Of a stretch of DNA of 64,000 bases, positions 26,375 through 37,192 are shown piece by piece. The notes under the pieces are model-generated. The model saw nothing but the letters and a program-made list of their open reading frames with translations, searched no databases and was not told where the DNA came from. Source of the stretch: JAWKHR01 sp041394725 (GTDB lineage Bacteria; Acidobacteriota; Vicinamibacteria; Vicinamibacterales; SCN-69-37). How positions within the stretch are numbered: the stretch's first letter is position 1; each line of letters opens with the position of its first letter. Location of the stretch: assembly GCA_041394725.1 (NCBI GenBank), contig JAWKHR010000013.1:1-64000 (forward strand), written 5' to 3'. The position numbers were made by a program, and so were the translations under genes.

Positions 26375-26375
26375 G

Positions 26376-26963
26376 ATGGCCAAGCACGGCCGGCCAAAAG
26401 TGAGTTCGGCCAGCACGCGTTCCCATCAGCCCGCACAGGGTTCAGCCCTTCAGCCGAAGGGCCCCACCCCGGAAGCCGTCCGGGCTTTCGACGCGGCCAT
26501 GCGCGCCCTCCAGGCGCACGAGTATCAACAGGCGGCCGGTCTGTTCGAGGCACTCATCCAGGGCCACGCCACCGAGCGGGCCCTGCTCGATCGGGCGCGG
26601 GTCTATATCGACCTCTGCCAACGCGAGCTCCGGCGCGCCAGGGCCGATGGACTGGAAACGCCGGACTCGATTGAGGAACGTCTCGCCGCGGCAACCGCCG
26701 CCCTGAACCTCGGCCGGGAAGACGAGACCGAACGGCTCGCCAACGCGGTCCTGCGCGACGACCCGGATCAGGAACTGGCGCTCTACCTGCTCGCCGCCGT
26801 CGAAGCCCGGCGCGGCCGGCGCGACGATGCCCTGTCGAGGCTGGCGAAGGCCATCCAGATCAGCCCGGAAGTTCGGGCACAAGCCAGACACGACGACGAT
26901 TTCGAGATTCTCCGCGAGATGGAGGCCTTCAAGCTCCTGACGGAAGGCCCTGCTCCTTCCTGA
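26376..26963 (+). CDS. Tetratricopeptide-repeat protein
   Basis: A 195-residue soluble protein with TPR-like helix pairs: ALQAHEYQQAAGLFEALIQG, ATAALNLGREDETERLANAV and YLLAAVEARRGRRDDALSRL, each carrying the small-residue pattern of the repeat. The first 30 residues (KHGRPKVSSASTRSHQPAQG) are basic and probably disordered. The number of clear repeats is about three. TPR proteins act as protein-binding scaffolds; no enzyme motif is present and the partner is unknown. It has its own promoter-like sequence and is about 130 bases from glmU. Confidence 0.75.
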   Translation: MAKHGRPKVSSASTRSHQPAQGSALQPKGPTPEAVRAFDAAMRALQAHEYQQAAGLFEALIQGHATERALLDRARVYIDLCQRELRRARADGLETPDSIEERLAAATAALNLGREDETERLANAVLRDDPDQELALYLLAAVEARRGRRDDALSRLAKAIQISPEVRAQARHDDDFEILREMEAFKLLTEGPAPS

Positions 26964-27094
26964 GAACTGCCGCTTTCCGCTCGGGTGTTTACGCTCCCGT
27001 CAAGGCCGGACCGGCCGATAAGACTCATAATTGGTGAGAGTTCAGGACGCCTGCCCGCCCGCCGTTCCGCGGGAACAGGGCCAGGCCTGGGGAC

Positions 27095-28489
27095 ATGGAT
27101 CTCTACGTCGTCATTCTCGCGGCCGGGAAGGGCACCCGGATGAAGTCTGCCCAGCCCAAGGTCGTCCACGCGCTGGCTGGCCGGCCCATCATCGAGCACG
27201 TGCTCCGGACCGTGGATGCGCTCCGGGCGGCCCAGACCGTCCTCGTGGTCGGCCACGGCGCCGACCAGGTGAAGGCCGCGCTGGCCGGGCGTCAGGGCCT
27301 GCAGTTCGTGATGCAGGCGCCGCAGCTCGGCACGGGCCACGCCGTGCAGCAGACCGAGTCGGTGCTCGGTGATCGCGCGGGCACGTTGCTGCTCCTCTAT
27401 GGCGACGTCCCGCTCCTGTCGTCGGGCACGCTGCAGCGCCTGCTCGAGAGCCACCGCAACTCGCGCGCGGCCGCGACGGTGCTCACGGCCGAGATCGCCG
27501 ACCCCTATGGCTACGGGCGCATCGTGCGCGACGCCGACGGTGCGATCGCGCGGATCGCGGAGGAACGCGATGCCTCGGGTGCCGAGCGCGCGATCCGCGA
27601 AATCAACAGCGGCATCTACGCCTTCGATCTCGCGCCGCTGTTTCCCGCGCTCCACGAGCTCGAGAGCGACAACGCGCAGGGCGAGCGCTACCTCACGGAT
27701 CTCGTCGCGCTCTACCGGCGCAAGGGCCTGCGCGTCGGCACGCTGTGCCTCGAGTCGGCCGAGGAGTTGCGGGGCGTCAACAGCCGCGCGGACCTCGCGG
27801 ACCTGACCGCGGTCGTCCGGGCCCGCAAGAACCGGGCCGTGATGCTGGCCGGCGCAACGCTCGAGGATCCCTCGACGACCTACATCGACGAGGACGTGAC
27901 CATCGGCGCGGACACGATCATCGGTCCGGGCGTCACCCTCGAGGGCCGCACGACGATTGGCGAGCGCTGCCGCATCCGCGCGGGCGCGCGCCTGACCCAC
28001 GCGACCGTCGGCCACGACGCGACGATCCTCGACGGCTCCATCGTGATCGACTCGGCCGTCGGCGACGGCGCGGCCGTCGGGCCGTACGCGCACCTGCGGC
28101 CGGACTCGACGCTCGGCCCCGGCGCCCGCGTCGGCAACTTCGTCGAGTTGAAGAAGACGACGATGGGCGCGCGATCGAAGGCGAATCACCTCGCCTATCT
28201 CGGCGACTCGACCATCGGCGAGGACGTCAACGTCGGCGCCGGCACGATCACCTGCAACTACGACGGCGTGAAGAAGCACCCGACGGTGCTGGAGGACGGC
28301 GTGTTCGTGGGCTCGGACTCCCAGCTCGTGGCGCCGGTGCGCGTGGGCAAGGGCGCCTACGTCGCCGCCGGCTCGACCGTCACCGAGGACGTGCCGGCCG
28401 ACGCGCTCGCGATCTCGCGGAACCGGCAGACCATCAAGCCCGGCTGGGCGGCGGCCCGCCGCGCGGCGCGCCAGAAACCCAAGGCCTGA
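27095..28489 (+). CDS. glmU: Bifunctional UDP-GlcNAc pyrophosphorylase/glucosamine-1-P acetyltransferase
   Basis: A 464-residue two-domain cytoplasmic enzyme. The N-terminal domain has LAAGKGTRMKSAQPKVVH, which binds UTP and GlcNAc-1-P, and GTGHAVQQTE. From about residue 255 the left-handed beta-helix of hexapeptide repeats follows (IIGPGVTLEGRTTIGE, then VGAGTITCNYDGVKKH with the catalytic region). Together they turn glucosamine-1-phosphate into UDP-GlcNAc, the precursor of peptidoglycan and envelope glycans. It lies six bases before glmS, so the two steps of one pathway sit in one operon. The ATG at 27095 gives the standard N-terminus DLYVVILAAG. Confidence 0.97.
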   Translation: MDLYVVILAAGKGTRMKSAQPKVVHALAGRPIIEHVLRTVDALRAAQTVLVVGHGADQVKAALAGRQGLQFVMQAPQLGTGHAVQQTESVLGDRAGTLLLLYGDVPLLSSGTLQRLLESHRNSRAAATVLTAEIADPYGYGRIVRDADGAIARIAEERDASGAERAIREINSGIYAFDLAPLFPALHELESDNAQGERYLTDLVALYRRKGLRVGTLCLESAEELRGVNSRADLADLTAVVRARKNRAVMLAGATLEDPSTTYIDEDVTIGADTIIGPGVTLEGRTTIGERCRIRAGARLTHATVGHDATILDGSIVIDSAVGDGAAVGPYAHLRPDSTLGPGARVGNFVELKKTTMGARSKANHLAYLGDSTIGEDVNVGAGTITCNYDGVKKHPTVLEDGVFVGSDSQLVAPVRVGKGAYVAAGSTVTEDVPADALAISRNRQTIKPGWAAARRAARQKPKA

Positions 28490-28495
28490 CCTCCC

Positions 28496-30329
<1,834 letters not shown>

Positions 30330-30343
<14 letters not shown>

Positions 30344-31451
30344 CGCCGGCCCCGGCGCGCGGCTGGACCAGCTCGTCCTCGTCCACGCCGTCCGGATACG
30401 AGAGCATCAGGTTGTAGCGATCGACCTGCCGGTTGAACCCGGCCACGGCCTCGCGGTCGCGCGCGAGGCGCGCGTTGGCCTCCTCGGCACGGCGGTTGTA
30501 CGCGTCGCGACGGGCGTTGAGCGCCTCGATCTCGGCGGCGGTCGGCGGCGCGGCCCCCTGGCTGTTGGCCGCCGCGACGCGCGCGTTGAGGTCGGCCACG
30601 TCGCGCTCCAGTTCCTGCTGTTCCCGCTGGATCGCCTCGCCCTCGCGCGCCATGGCCTCGTGCTCCGCGTCGAGCCGCGCGGCTTCCTGGTCGAGCCAGG
30701 CCCGGAGCTGCGCGCGTTCCGCGTCGGTCGCGACGATGCCCTCGAACGCGCCCTCGGCCGAGAGCCGCCGCAGCTCGGCCTGGAACGCGGCGCCGTGATC
30801 GGTCGTCTCGTCGCCGATGGCGTGCAGGTACGCGTGCACCATCTCGTGGCACAGCGCCCGGTCGAGCGCGCGCGGGTCCGATCGCAGGTTCGGGTTGAGC
30901 AGCACCACGCTCTTCGACCCGACGTGGCCGAACATGCCCTCGAGCGTGAACGCGTGCTGCGCGAGCGCGCCGACCTCGTCCAGGCGCGATTCCCAGATCA
31001 CCGGCGTCGCCGGCAGCCGGCCCGCGAAGTGACGCGCGTTGATCTCGGCGAACCGCGAGGTCAGCGACGCATCGCCGGCCGCGTCGATGTTGGCCTCGAG
31101 CAGTTCGCGCTGGCGCGCCTCGGCCGGCGAAGCCGCGGGTCGCACACTCGACCGCATCCCGCTCGTGTCGAACGCGCGCCACGACGCCCACCCGGCCGAC
31201 CCGAGGATGAGCGCGCCGGCCACGAACAGCGTGAGACCAGAGGATCGTCCGCGTGGCGTGCGGAGCGCGGTAGTCGCCGCCACCGGCCCCGGCGCCGTGT
31301 CGGGCCGGCCGGCTTGACCGCCGGACGTGTCCATCGACGCCTGGGGACACACGGTCAGCTGACCGCAGCGCGGGCACGCCACGGGGCGTCCCGCGCGGCC
31401 ATCGGCGGCGTGCACGCCGCCGCGGCAGCGGGCACAGGCAAAGGTAATCAC
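30330..31451 (-). CDS. Membrane-anchored SprT-like metalloprotease-fold protein with zinc ribbon and coiled coil
   Basis: A 373-residue protein with an unusual layout. Cys6-x2-Cys9 and Cys26-x2-Cys29 form an N-terminal zinc ribbon (residues 1-32). A single hydrophobic helix follows at about 72-90 (GLTLFVAGALILGSAGWASW). Residues 115-240 resemble a SprT/Spartan-like domain with HEMVHAYLHAIG (H202, E203, H206) and a third histidine in TTDHGAAF (H219). From 243 to 350 is a charged coiled coil. SprT-like proteins in eukaryotes cut DNA-protein crosslinks; here a membrane location argues for a different job. The function is not known. A promoter could lie in 31452-31637, where I see no other gene. 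Confidence 0.7.
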
Positions 31452-31637
31452 GACCGCGCTCTCGCGGCCCTTGTGGCTGCAAATCCCGATCCGACAGGAA
31501 GATGGGGGGAAACGCCGCCGGCGTCCCGAAGTCGGACGCGGCCCGAGCCTGGCGCCTGCCGGATCCCGGGCGGCGATGACGAAACCGTCAGGTGCCGATC
31601 GGAACGGCGGCCGCCCGCCCGGGACGCTCGCCGGGTC

Positions 31638-32717
31638 TCACGCCCGGCGGACGAGGTCGGCCACGTGCCGGGCGAAGGCCGTGGTGCCGGTGACCGGCAT
31701 GGCCGGCGTGCCAGGGCCGGCGAGGTCCGCCGTTCGCCGGCCCGTTCCGAGCGTTGCCTCGATGGCTGCCACCACCGCGTCCGCTTCCGTCCGGAGCCCC
31801 AGCCCGTCGCCGAGCAGCATCGCCGCCGATCCGATCGCGCCGATGGGATTCGCGATGTCGCGCCCGGCGAGGTCGGGCGCCGACCCGTGCACCGGCTCGA
31901 AGAGTCCCGCGCCCTCGCCGAGGCTCGCCGACGCGAGCAGGCCGAGCGACCCGCACACGGCGCCGGCCTCGTCCGAGAGGATGTCGCCGAACATGTTCTC
32001 GGTGAGCATGACGTCGAAGGCCGCCGGCGCGAGCGCGAGCTTCATCGCGGCCGCGTCCACGTACTCGTGCGTGAGCGTGACGCCGGGATAGGCCTCCGCG
32101 AGTTCCGTCACGACCTGGCGCCAGAGCCGCGAGACCTCGAGCACGTTGGCCTTGTCCACGGAGACCAGCCGGCCGCGGCGGCGCCCGGCCAGGTCGAAGG
32201 CCACCCGCGCGACCCGCTCGATTTCCGGGCGCGTGTATCGAAGCGTGTTCACCGCGCCCTGGCCATCGGCGTCCAGCCCGCGCGGCTCTCCGTAGTAGAG
32301 CCCGCCCGTCAGCTCGCGGACGACGACGAGGTCGGTGCCGTGGAGCACCTCCGGCTTGAGCGGGCCGGCCGACTCGAGCCCGGGCCAGGTGCGCGCGGGA
32401 CGCAGGTTCGCGAAGACGCCCATCTCGCGGCGCAGCGCGAGCAGCGCGGACTCGGGCCGGCGCCCCGGCGGCTCACGGTCGAAGGCCGGATCGCCGACGG
32501 CGCCGAGCAGCACCGCATCGGCCGCGCGGACGGCCGCCAGCGTCTCGTCGGGCAGCGGCGGCCGGCCCTCGCGCAGCGCGGCGCCGCCGATGAGCGCGCG
32601 GGAGACGTCCCACGCGTGGCCGAAGCGCGACGCGACCGCGTCGAGCACGGCCGCCGCGGCCTCGATGACCTCGGGGCCGATGCCGTCGCCGGGAAGCAGG
32701 ACGAGGCGCGCGTTCAC
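31638..32717 (-). CDS. leuB: 3-isopropylmalate dehydrogenase
   Basis: A 359-residue NAD-dependent beta-decarboxylating dehydrogenase, the third step of leucine synthesis. LVLLPGDGIGPEVIEAA, then the substrate-binding REMGVFANLRPARTWPGLE, the catalytic SVDKANVLEVSRLWRQV (Lys) and MLTENMFGDILSDEAGAVCG (Asp) are all present. The GTG start at 32717 overlaps the leuA stop by 4 bases, and the much longer upstream frame belongs to other reading frames of leuA. leuA and leuB form one minus-strand operon. Confidence 0.95.
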   Translation of the reverse strand: MNARLVLLPGDGIGPEVIEAAAAVLDAVASRFGHAWDVSRALIGGAALREGRPPLPDETLAAVRAADAVLLGAVGDPAFDREPPGRRPESALLALRREMGVFANLRPARTWPGLESAGPLKPEVLHGTDLVVVRELTGGLYYGEPRGLDADGQGAVNTLRYTRPEIERVARVAFDLAGRRRGRLVSVDKANVLEVSRLWRQVVTELAEAYPGVTLTHEYVDAAAMKLALAPAAFDVMLTENMFGDILSDEAGAVCGSLGLLASASLGEGAGLFEPVHGSAPDLAGRDIANPIGAIGSAAMLLGDGLGLRTEADAVVAAIEATLGTGRRTADLAGPGTPAMPVTGTTAFARHVADLVRRA

Positions 32718-33934
32718 ACGCCGAAGCCGTAGCCCGCGTCGTGCGGGACCGTCTCGCGGTGGGACTCGACCCGCACGGTCGCGTGGCAGATCTCCACGAT
32801 CGCGGCGCGCACGTCCGAGTCGGACACGTGGCGATTCCGGTCGGCGATCGACATGAGGTGCACGTAGATCCGGTCGAGGTCGTGCCGCGACGGCGTGACG
32901 CCCAGCTCCTGGCAGCGCTGCTGCACCGCGTGCCGGCCGGAGTGCTTGCCGATGACGAGCGTCGATCGCTGCACGCCCACGTCCTCCGGCCGCATGATCT
33001 CGTACGTGCGGCGGTCCTTGAGCATCCCGTCCTGGTGGATGCCGGCTTCGTGCGCGAACGCGTTGCGCCCGACGATGGCCTTGTTGGCCTGGACGGCCTC
33101 GCCGGTGAGCGCGGTGAGCAGCTGGCTGCTCGCGAACAGCTGGCGCGTGTCGATGCCCGTGTCGAGCGGGAGGCGATCCGCGCGGACGCGCGTCGCCATC
33201 ACGATCTCCTCGAGCGACGCGTTGCCCGCGCGCTCGCCGACGCCGTTGATCGTGCACTCCACCTGGCGCACGCCGGCGCCGATCGCGGCCAGCGTGTTCG
33301 CCACCGCCAGCCCCAGGTCGTCGTGGCAGTGCGCGCTGAAGATCGCGCGGTCGGCGTTCGGCACGCGGGCGATGATCCGCGTGAAGAACTCCGCGATCTC
33401 GTCGGGCGTCGAGTAGCCGACCGTGTCCGGCAGGTTGATCGTCGTCGCGCCGGCGTCGATGACCGCCTCGACCACGCGCGCGAGGAAGTCGAAGTCGCTC
33501 CGCGTCGCGTCCTCGGCCGAGAACTCCACGTCGTCGGTGTACTGCCGCGCCCGCCGCACCGCGCCCACCGCGGCGTCGAAGCACGCCTCGCGCGTCATGC
33601 GCAGCTTGCGGCTGAGGTGGAGGTCGGACGTCGCGATGAACGTGTGGATGCGCCCGCGGCGGGCCGGCGCAATCGACCACGCCGCGCGATCGATGTCACC
33701 CGCCGCGCACCGCGCCAGGGCCGCGACCACCGGCCGTTCCACCGCCAGCGCCACCCGCCGCACCGCCTCGGCGTCGTCCTCCGACGCGATCGGGAAGCCC
33801 GCCTCGACGATGTCCACGCCCAGCCGCTCGAGCTGCCGGGCCATCTGGACCTTCTCGTCCACCCGGAGCGAGAAGCCCGGCGCCTGTTCCCCGTCGCGCA
33901 GCGTGGTGTCGAAGATCACGAGTCGCTCAGCCAT
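32714..33934 (-). CDS. leuA: 2-isopropylmalate synthase (short form)
   Basis: A 406-residue enzyme condensing acetyl-CoA with 2-oxoisovalerate, the first step toward leucine. IFDTTLRDGEQAPGFSL (with the catalytic Arg13-Asp14), FSAHCHDDLGLAVANTLAA (metal-binding His), INGVGERAGNASLEEI and NAFAHEAGIHQDGMLKD are family motifs. It ends soon after LVIGKHSGRHAVQQR, so the C-terminal regulatory domain of about 120 residues found in typical LeuA (about 510 residues) is missing. The enzyme may thus escape leucine feedback, or could be a related citramalate/isopropylmalate synthase. The start is ATG 33934. The divergent LysR gene begins 82 bases upstream. Confidence 0.93.
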   Translation of the reverse strand: MAERLVIFDTTLRDGEQAPGFSLRVDEKVQMARQLERLGVDIVEAGFPIASEDDAEAVRRVALAVERPVVAALARCAAGDIDRAAWSIAPARRGRIHTFIATSDLHLSRKLRMTREACFDAAVGAVRRARQYTDDVEFSAEDATRSDFDFLARVVEAVIDAGATTINLPDTVGYSTPDEIAEFFTRIIARVPNADRAIFSAHCHDDLGLAVANTLAAIGAGVRQVECTINGVGERAGNASLEEIVMATRVRADRLPLDTGIDTRQLFASSQLLTALTGEAVQANKAIVGRNAFAHEAGIHQDGMLKDRRTYEIMRPEDVGVQRSTLVIGKHSGRHAVQQRCQELGVTPSRHDLDRIYVHLMSIADRNRHVSDSDVRAAIVEICHATVRVESHRETVPHDAGYGFGV

Positions 33935-34015
33935 GACGGCCAGTCTCGACCAGCGCGTGTGAAGAAGTCAAAGTTATCTTCTTTAGACTAGTAGTAATAT
34001 TCCTTATACATTTCC
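33935..34015. promoter_or_regulatory. Divergent leuA/LysR control region
   Basis: This 81-base spacer is the most AT-rich stretch around. On the plus strand TTTAGA (33982-33987), 17 bases, then TATACA (34005-34010) gives a promoter whose -10 ends five bases before the LysR ATG, predicting a leaderless message. The reverse strand has several AT-rich candidates for leuA. An ACTAGT palindrome at 33988-33993 lies inside and could be part of a LysR-type T-N11-A site, but no unambiguous one is identified. Confidence 0.45.
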
Positions 34016-35053
34016 ATGACTTTCGAGGATCTTCGCGTTTTTGCAGCGGTCGCCGGCGAGCGCAGCTTCTCGCGGGCGGCGCACAAGCTCGGGCGGACCC
34101 AGCCCGCCGTGAGCCAGGCCATCCGCCGGCTGGAGGACGAGGCCGGCGAGCGCCTCATCGACCGGTCGGCGCGCGACGGCACGCTGACCGACGCGGGCGA
34201 CGTCCTGCTCGGCTACGCGACGCGCCTGCTGCGGCTGGCCGACGAGGCGGGCGCGGCGGTCTCGGACCTGCGGAGCGTGCGCGCGGGCCGCGTCGTGATT
34301 GGCGCGAACGAGGGCGGCGTCCACGCGGTGCTGCCGCACATCGCCGCCTTCAGCGCCGTGCATCCGTCGGTCCACGTCGAGGTGCGGCGCGTGCACGCGC
34401 GCGGTCTGTCGCAGGAGCTGCTGCTCCGCGCCGTGGACTTCGGCGTCTTCACGTTCGCGCCCGACGCGCGCGAGCTGCAGTCGATCCTCATCGGGACGGA
34501 CGAGCTGGTGCTGCTGGTGGCGCCGTCGCATCCGCTCGCGGGTCGCACGCACGTGACGATGGAGGAGATGGGGCGCCAGACCGTCATCGCGCACAACGAC
34601 CCGTCGCCGGCGCGCGAGCACGTGCTGCGCCAGTACGAGCGGCGGCACGCGCTGCTGAACATCCGGATGTCGCTGCCGAGCCTGGACGGGATCAAGCGCG
34701 CGGTCGAGATGGGCCTGGGCGTCGCGCTGCTGCCCCGCCGGTGCGCGCAGACCGAGATCGCGCGCGGCCAGCTGCTGGCCATCCAGGTGCCCGAACTGCG
34801 CGCGCCACGACAGCTCCGGCTCGTCCATCGTCGCGGCGCCGCGCTGTCGCACGCCGCCCGCGCCTTCCTCGACATCGTGCGGGCCGAGCAGGGCGGCGCC
34901 GGGGACGCGGACGGGACCGCCGAGGCGGCCGACGTCCGTTGGCCCGACACGCCGGGCGTCAGAACCCCTTCAGATACGGCAGGCGGGCGCGCACGCGCGC
35001 CACGTCGTCGTACTGCTCGAGGAGCAGGCCCGTCGCGTCCCACTGGCCGGTGA
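34016..35053 (+). CDS. LysR-family transcriptional regulator
   Basis: A 345-residue LTTR. Residues 1-60 hold the winged helix-turn-helix (FEDLRVFAAVAGERSFSRAA, then KLGRTQPAVSQAIRRLEDEA). A linker helix and two-lobed substrate domain follow (GRVVIGANEGGVHAVLPHIA, VLLVAPSHPLAGRTHV and VEMGLGVALLPRRC). Its position between leuAB and leuCD, divergent from leuA, suggests it controls the leucine genes and may sense a leucine intermediate; this is inference from context. The last 45 or so residues are low-complexity (Ala/Arg/Pro) and overlap leuD on the opposite strand by about 95 bases, longer than usual for the family (about 300 residues). Confidence 0.88.
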   Translation: MTFEDLRVFAAVAGERSFSRAAHKLGRTQPAVSQAIRRLEDEAGERLIDRSARDGTLTDAGDVLLGYATRLLRLADEAGAAVSDLRSVRAGRVVIGANEGGVHAVLPHIAAFSAVHPSVHVEVRRVHARGLSQELLLRAVDFGVFTFAPDARELQSILIGTDELVLLVAPSHPLAGRTHVTMEEMGRQTVIAHNDPSPAREHVLRQYERRHALLNIRMSLPSLDGIKRAVEMGLGVALLPRRCAQTEIARGQLLAIQVPELRAPRQLRLVHRRGAALSHAARAFLDIVRAEQGGAGDADGTAEAADVRWPDTPGVRTPSDTAGGRARAPRRRTARGAGPSRPTGR

Positions 35054-35567
35054 TCAGGGCCTCGCGGCCCATCGGCGGCATGCGGGCCGCGACGTGGACG
35101 GGCCCGGCGGTGACCGACTGTGCGTCCACGTCCACGACGACCTCGGTGGCCGGGTCGGCGGCGACCGCCTCGGACAGCCGCGCCAGGTCGTCGCGGTTGA
35201 CCGTGACGCACGGCAGGCCGATGGCCACCGCGTTCGAGAAGAAGATCTCCGCGAAGGACACGCCGACGATCGCCTGGATGCCATGGAGCGCGATCGCGCG
35301 CGGCGCGTGCTCGCGCGAGGACCCGCACCCGAAGTTCGCGCCGGCGACGAGCACCCGGGCGCGCCGCGCCTCGGGCATGTCGAACGGGTGCGGCGTGCCG
35401 GCGTCGGCGGCCTGCTGCCGGTCGTCCTCGAACACGTGCGCGCCGAGCCCGTCGAACGTGACCGCCTTGAGGAACCGGGCCGGGATGATGCGGTCCGTGT
35501 CGATGTCGTCGCCGGGCAGGACGATCGCGCGGCCCGCGACGCGCGTGATCCGCGACGCCCCGCTCAC
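34959..35567 (-). CDS. leuD: 3-isopropylmalate dehydratase small subunit
   Basis: A 202-residue subunit that partners LeuC to isomerise 2- and 3-isopropylmalate. IVLPGDDIDTDRIIPARFLK and LVAGANFGCGSSREHAPRAI are the small-subunit swivel-domain signatures. The GTG start at 35567 overlaps the leuC stop by 4 bases, so the subunits are translated in a coupled way. The C-terminus ARLPYLKGF lies antisense to the tail of the LysR gene. Confidence 0.94.
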   Translation of the reverse strand: MSGASRITRVAGRAIVLPGDDIDTDRIIPARFLKAVTFDGLGAHVFEDDRQQAADAGTPHPFDMPEARRARVLVAGANFGCGSSREHAPRAIALHGIQAIVGVSFAEIFFSNAVAIGLPCVTVNRDDLARLSEAVAADPATEVVVDVDAQSVTAGPVHVAARMPPMGREALITGQWDATGLLLEQYDDVARVRARLPYLKGF

Positions 35568-36976
35568 GACCGGCCCCCCGGCCACGCGCGCACGTCGGTG
35601 ACCTCGCCGGCGACGGCGGCCGCGGCGACCATGGCCGGGCTCATCAGCAGCGTCCGGCCGGTGGGACTGCCCTGCCGGCCCTTGAAGTTGCGATTCGACG
35701 AGGAGGCCGCCATCTCGCGACCCTCGAGCCGATCCGGGTTCATCGCCAGGCACATCGAGCAGCCGGCGCCCCGCCAGTCGAAGCCGGCCTCGCGGAAGAT
35801 CGCGTCGAGGCCTTCCTGCTCGGCCGCGGCCCGCACGGCCTGCGAACCCGGCACGACCAGGGCGCGGACGTGTGTCGCGACCCGGTGGCCGCGGACGACG
35901 CGCGCGGCCTCGCGCAGGTCGGACAGCCGGCCGTTGGTGCACGAGCCGATGAACGCGACGTCGATCTTCGTGCCGGCCATCCGCTGGCCGGGCCGGAAGT
36001 CCATGTAGGCCAGGGCCTCGGCCGTGGCCTCGCGGTCCGGCCCCTCGACGGCCGCCGGATCGGGCAGCGTGCCGTCCACGCCCACCGACTGGCCGGGGTT
36101 GATGCCCCAGGTCACCGTCGGCGCGATGTCGGCCGCGTCCATCCGGACCAGGTCGTCGTACGGCGCGCCGGGATCCGAGGCCAGGCCGCGCCACCAGGTG
36201 GCGGCCCGCTCGAAGTCGTCGCCCGCCGGCGCGAACCGTCGCCCGCGCAGGTAGGCGATCGTGGTCTCGTCCGGATTCACGTACCCGATCCGCGCGCCGC
36301 CCTCGATGGACATGTTGCAGATGGTCATCCGCTCGTCCATCGACAGAGCGTCGATCGCCTCGCCCGCGTATTCGTAGGCGAACCCCGCGCCGCCCTTCAC
36401 GCCGAGCCGGCCGATGATCGTGAGGATGACGTCCTTGGCGTAGACGCCCGGCGCGAGCGCGCCGTCCACCTCGATGCGGCGCACCTTGAGCGGCGCCATC
36501 GCCAGGCACTGCGACGCCAGCACGTCGCGGACCTGCGAGGTGCCGATGCCGAACGCCAGCGCGCCGAACGCGCCGTGCGTGGACGTGTGGCTGTCGCCGC
36601 AGGCGATCGTCATGCCGGGCTGCGTGAGGCCCAGCTCCGGGCCAATCACGTGGACGATGCCCTGCGCGCCGCTCGTGAGGTCGAACAGCGGAATCCCGTG
36701 CCGGCGGCAGTTCGCCTCGAGCGACGTCGTCATCGTCTCGGCCATCGCGTCGGCGAAGGGCCGCACCTGCGCGAGGGTCGGGACGATGTGGTCGACGGTC
36801 GCGAAGGTGCGGTCGGGCGCGCGCACGGTCCAGCCCCGCGCGTCGAGCTCGGCGAACGCCTGCGGGCTGGTGACCTCGTGGACCAGGTGCAGGCCCACGA
36901 ACAGCTGCGTCTGGCCCGTCGGCAACCGCCGCACGGCGTGCAGGTCCCAGACCTTCCCGAACAGCGTCTGTGCCAT
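35564..36976 (-). CDS. leuC: 3-isopropylmalate dehydratase large subunit
   Basis: A 470-residue aconitase-fold enzyme carrying the catalytic [4Fe-4S] cluster. The three cluster ligands appear as Cys346 (SCTNGR), Cys406 and Cys409 (GCSMC). CGDSHTSTHGAFGALAFGIG, WGINPGQSVGVDG and SSSNRNFKGRQGSPTGRTLL are family signatures. The first frame in the ORF extends further, but the ATG at 36976 gives MAQTLFGKVWDLHAV, the usual N-terminus. leuC and leuD form one operon, separated from leuAB by the LysR gene; all four leucine genes read leftward. Confidence 0.96.
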   Translation of the reverse strand: MAQTLFGKVWDLHAVRRLPTGQTQLFVGLHLVHEVTSPQAFAELDARGWTVRAPDRTFATVDHIVPTLAQVRPFADAMAETMTTSLEANCRRHGIPLFDLTSGAQGIVHVIGPELGLTQPGMTIACGDSHTSTHGAFGALAFGIGTSQVRDVLASQCLAMAPLKVRRIEVDGALAPGVYAKDVILTIIGRLGVKGGAGFAYEYAGEAIDALSMDERMTICNMSIEGGARIGYVNPDETTIAYLRGRRFAPAGDDFERAATWWRGLASDPGAPYDDLVRMDAADIAPTVTWGINPGQSVGVDGTLPDPAAVEGPDREATAEALAYMDFRPGQRMAGTKIDVAFIGSCTNGRLSDLREAARVVRGHRVATHVRALVVPGSQAVRAAAEQEGLDAIFREAGFDWRGAGCSMCLAMNPDRLEGREMAASSSNRNFKGRQGSPTGRTLLMSPAMVAAAAVAGEVTDVRAWPGGRS

Positions 36977-36985
36977 CCCGCCCGA

Positions 36986-36994
36986 ATGGTAGCA
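36986..36994 (-). promoter_or_regulatory. Extended -10 TGCTACCAT before leuC
   Basis: Read on the minus strand, TGCTACCAT (36994-36986) ends nine bases before the leuC ATG, with a G-rich GGCGGG in between that could serve as a weak ribosome site. No clear -35 is seen. A very short leader is predicted. Confidence 0.4.
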
Positions 36995-37044
36995 GGAAGA
37001 AGCGCCGCGCATCGGGGCATGGGGGTTGCTTATGGGAGGGCACC

Positions 37045-37065
37045 GGGCGTTGGGCACTGGGCACT
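37045..37065 (+). repeat. Left inverted repeat of the four-helix-bundle cassette
   Basis: The sequence GGGCGT-T-GGGCACT-GGGCACT ends here, with GGGCACT in tandem at 37052-37058 and 37059-37065. GGCACTGGGCACT (37053-37065) is a perfect inverted copy of 37627-37639 beyond the gene. Neither arm is coding. Confidence 0.7.
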
Positions 37066-37192
37066 CGGCGGACGCATCTCGACACCGCTGCCGTGCCCGA
37101 CGACGGCTTCTCCCTGCGAGAAATGACGGCCCTTTTGCCGTTCCACCGCCGGTCTCCGTAGCCGGCCCACGACGCTCGAGGAGGTTCAAGGC

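Noticed and set aside
36977..37192. Possible extended N-terminus of leuC
   Set aside because: The upstream residues do not match LeuC, and the family start MAQTLFGKVWD at 36976 has a -10 element upstream.
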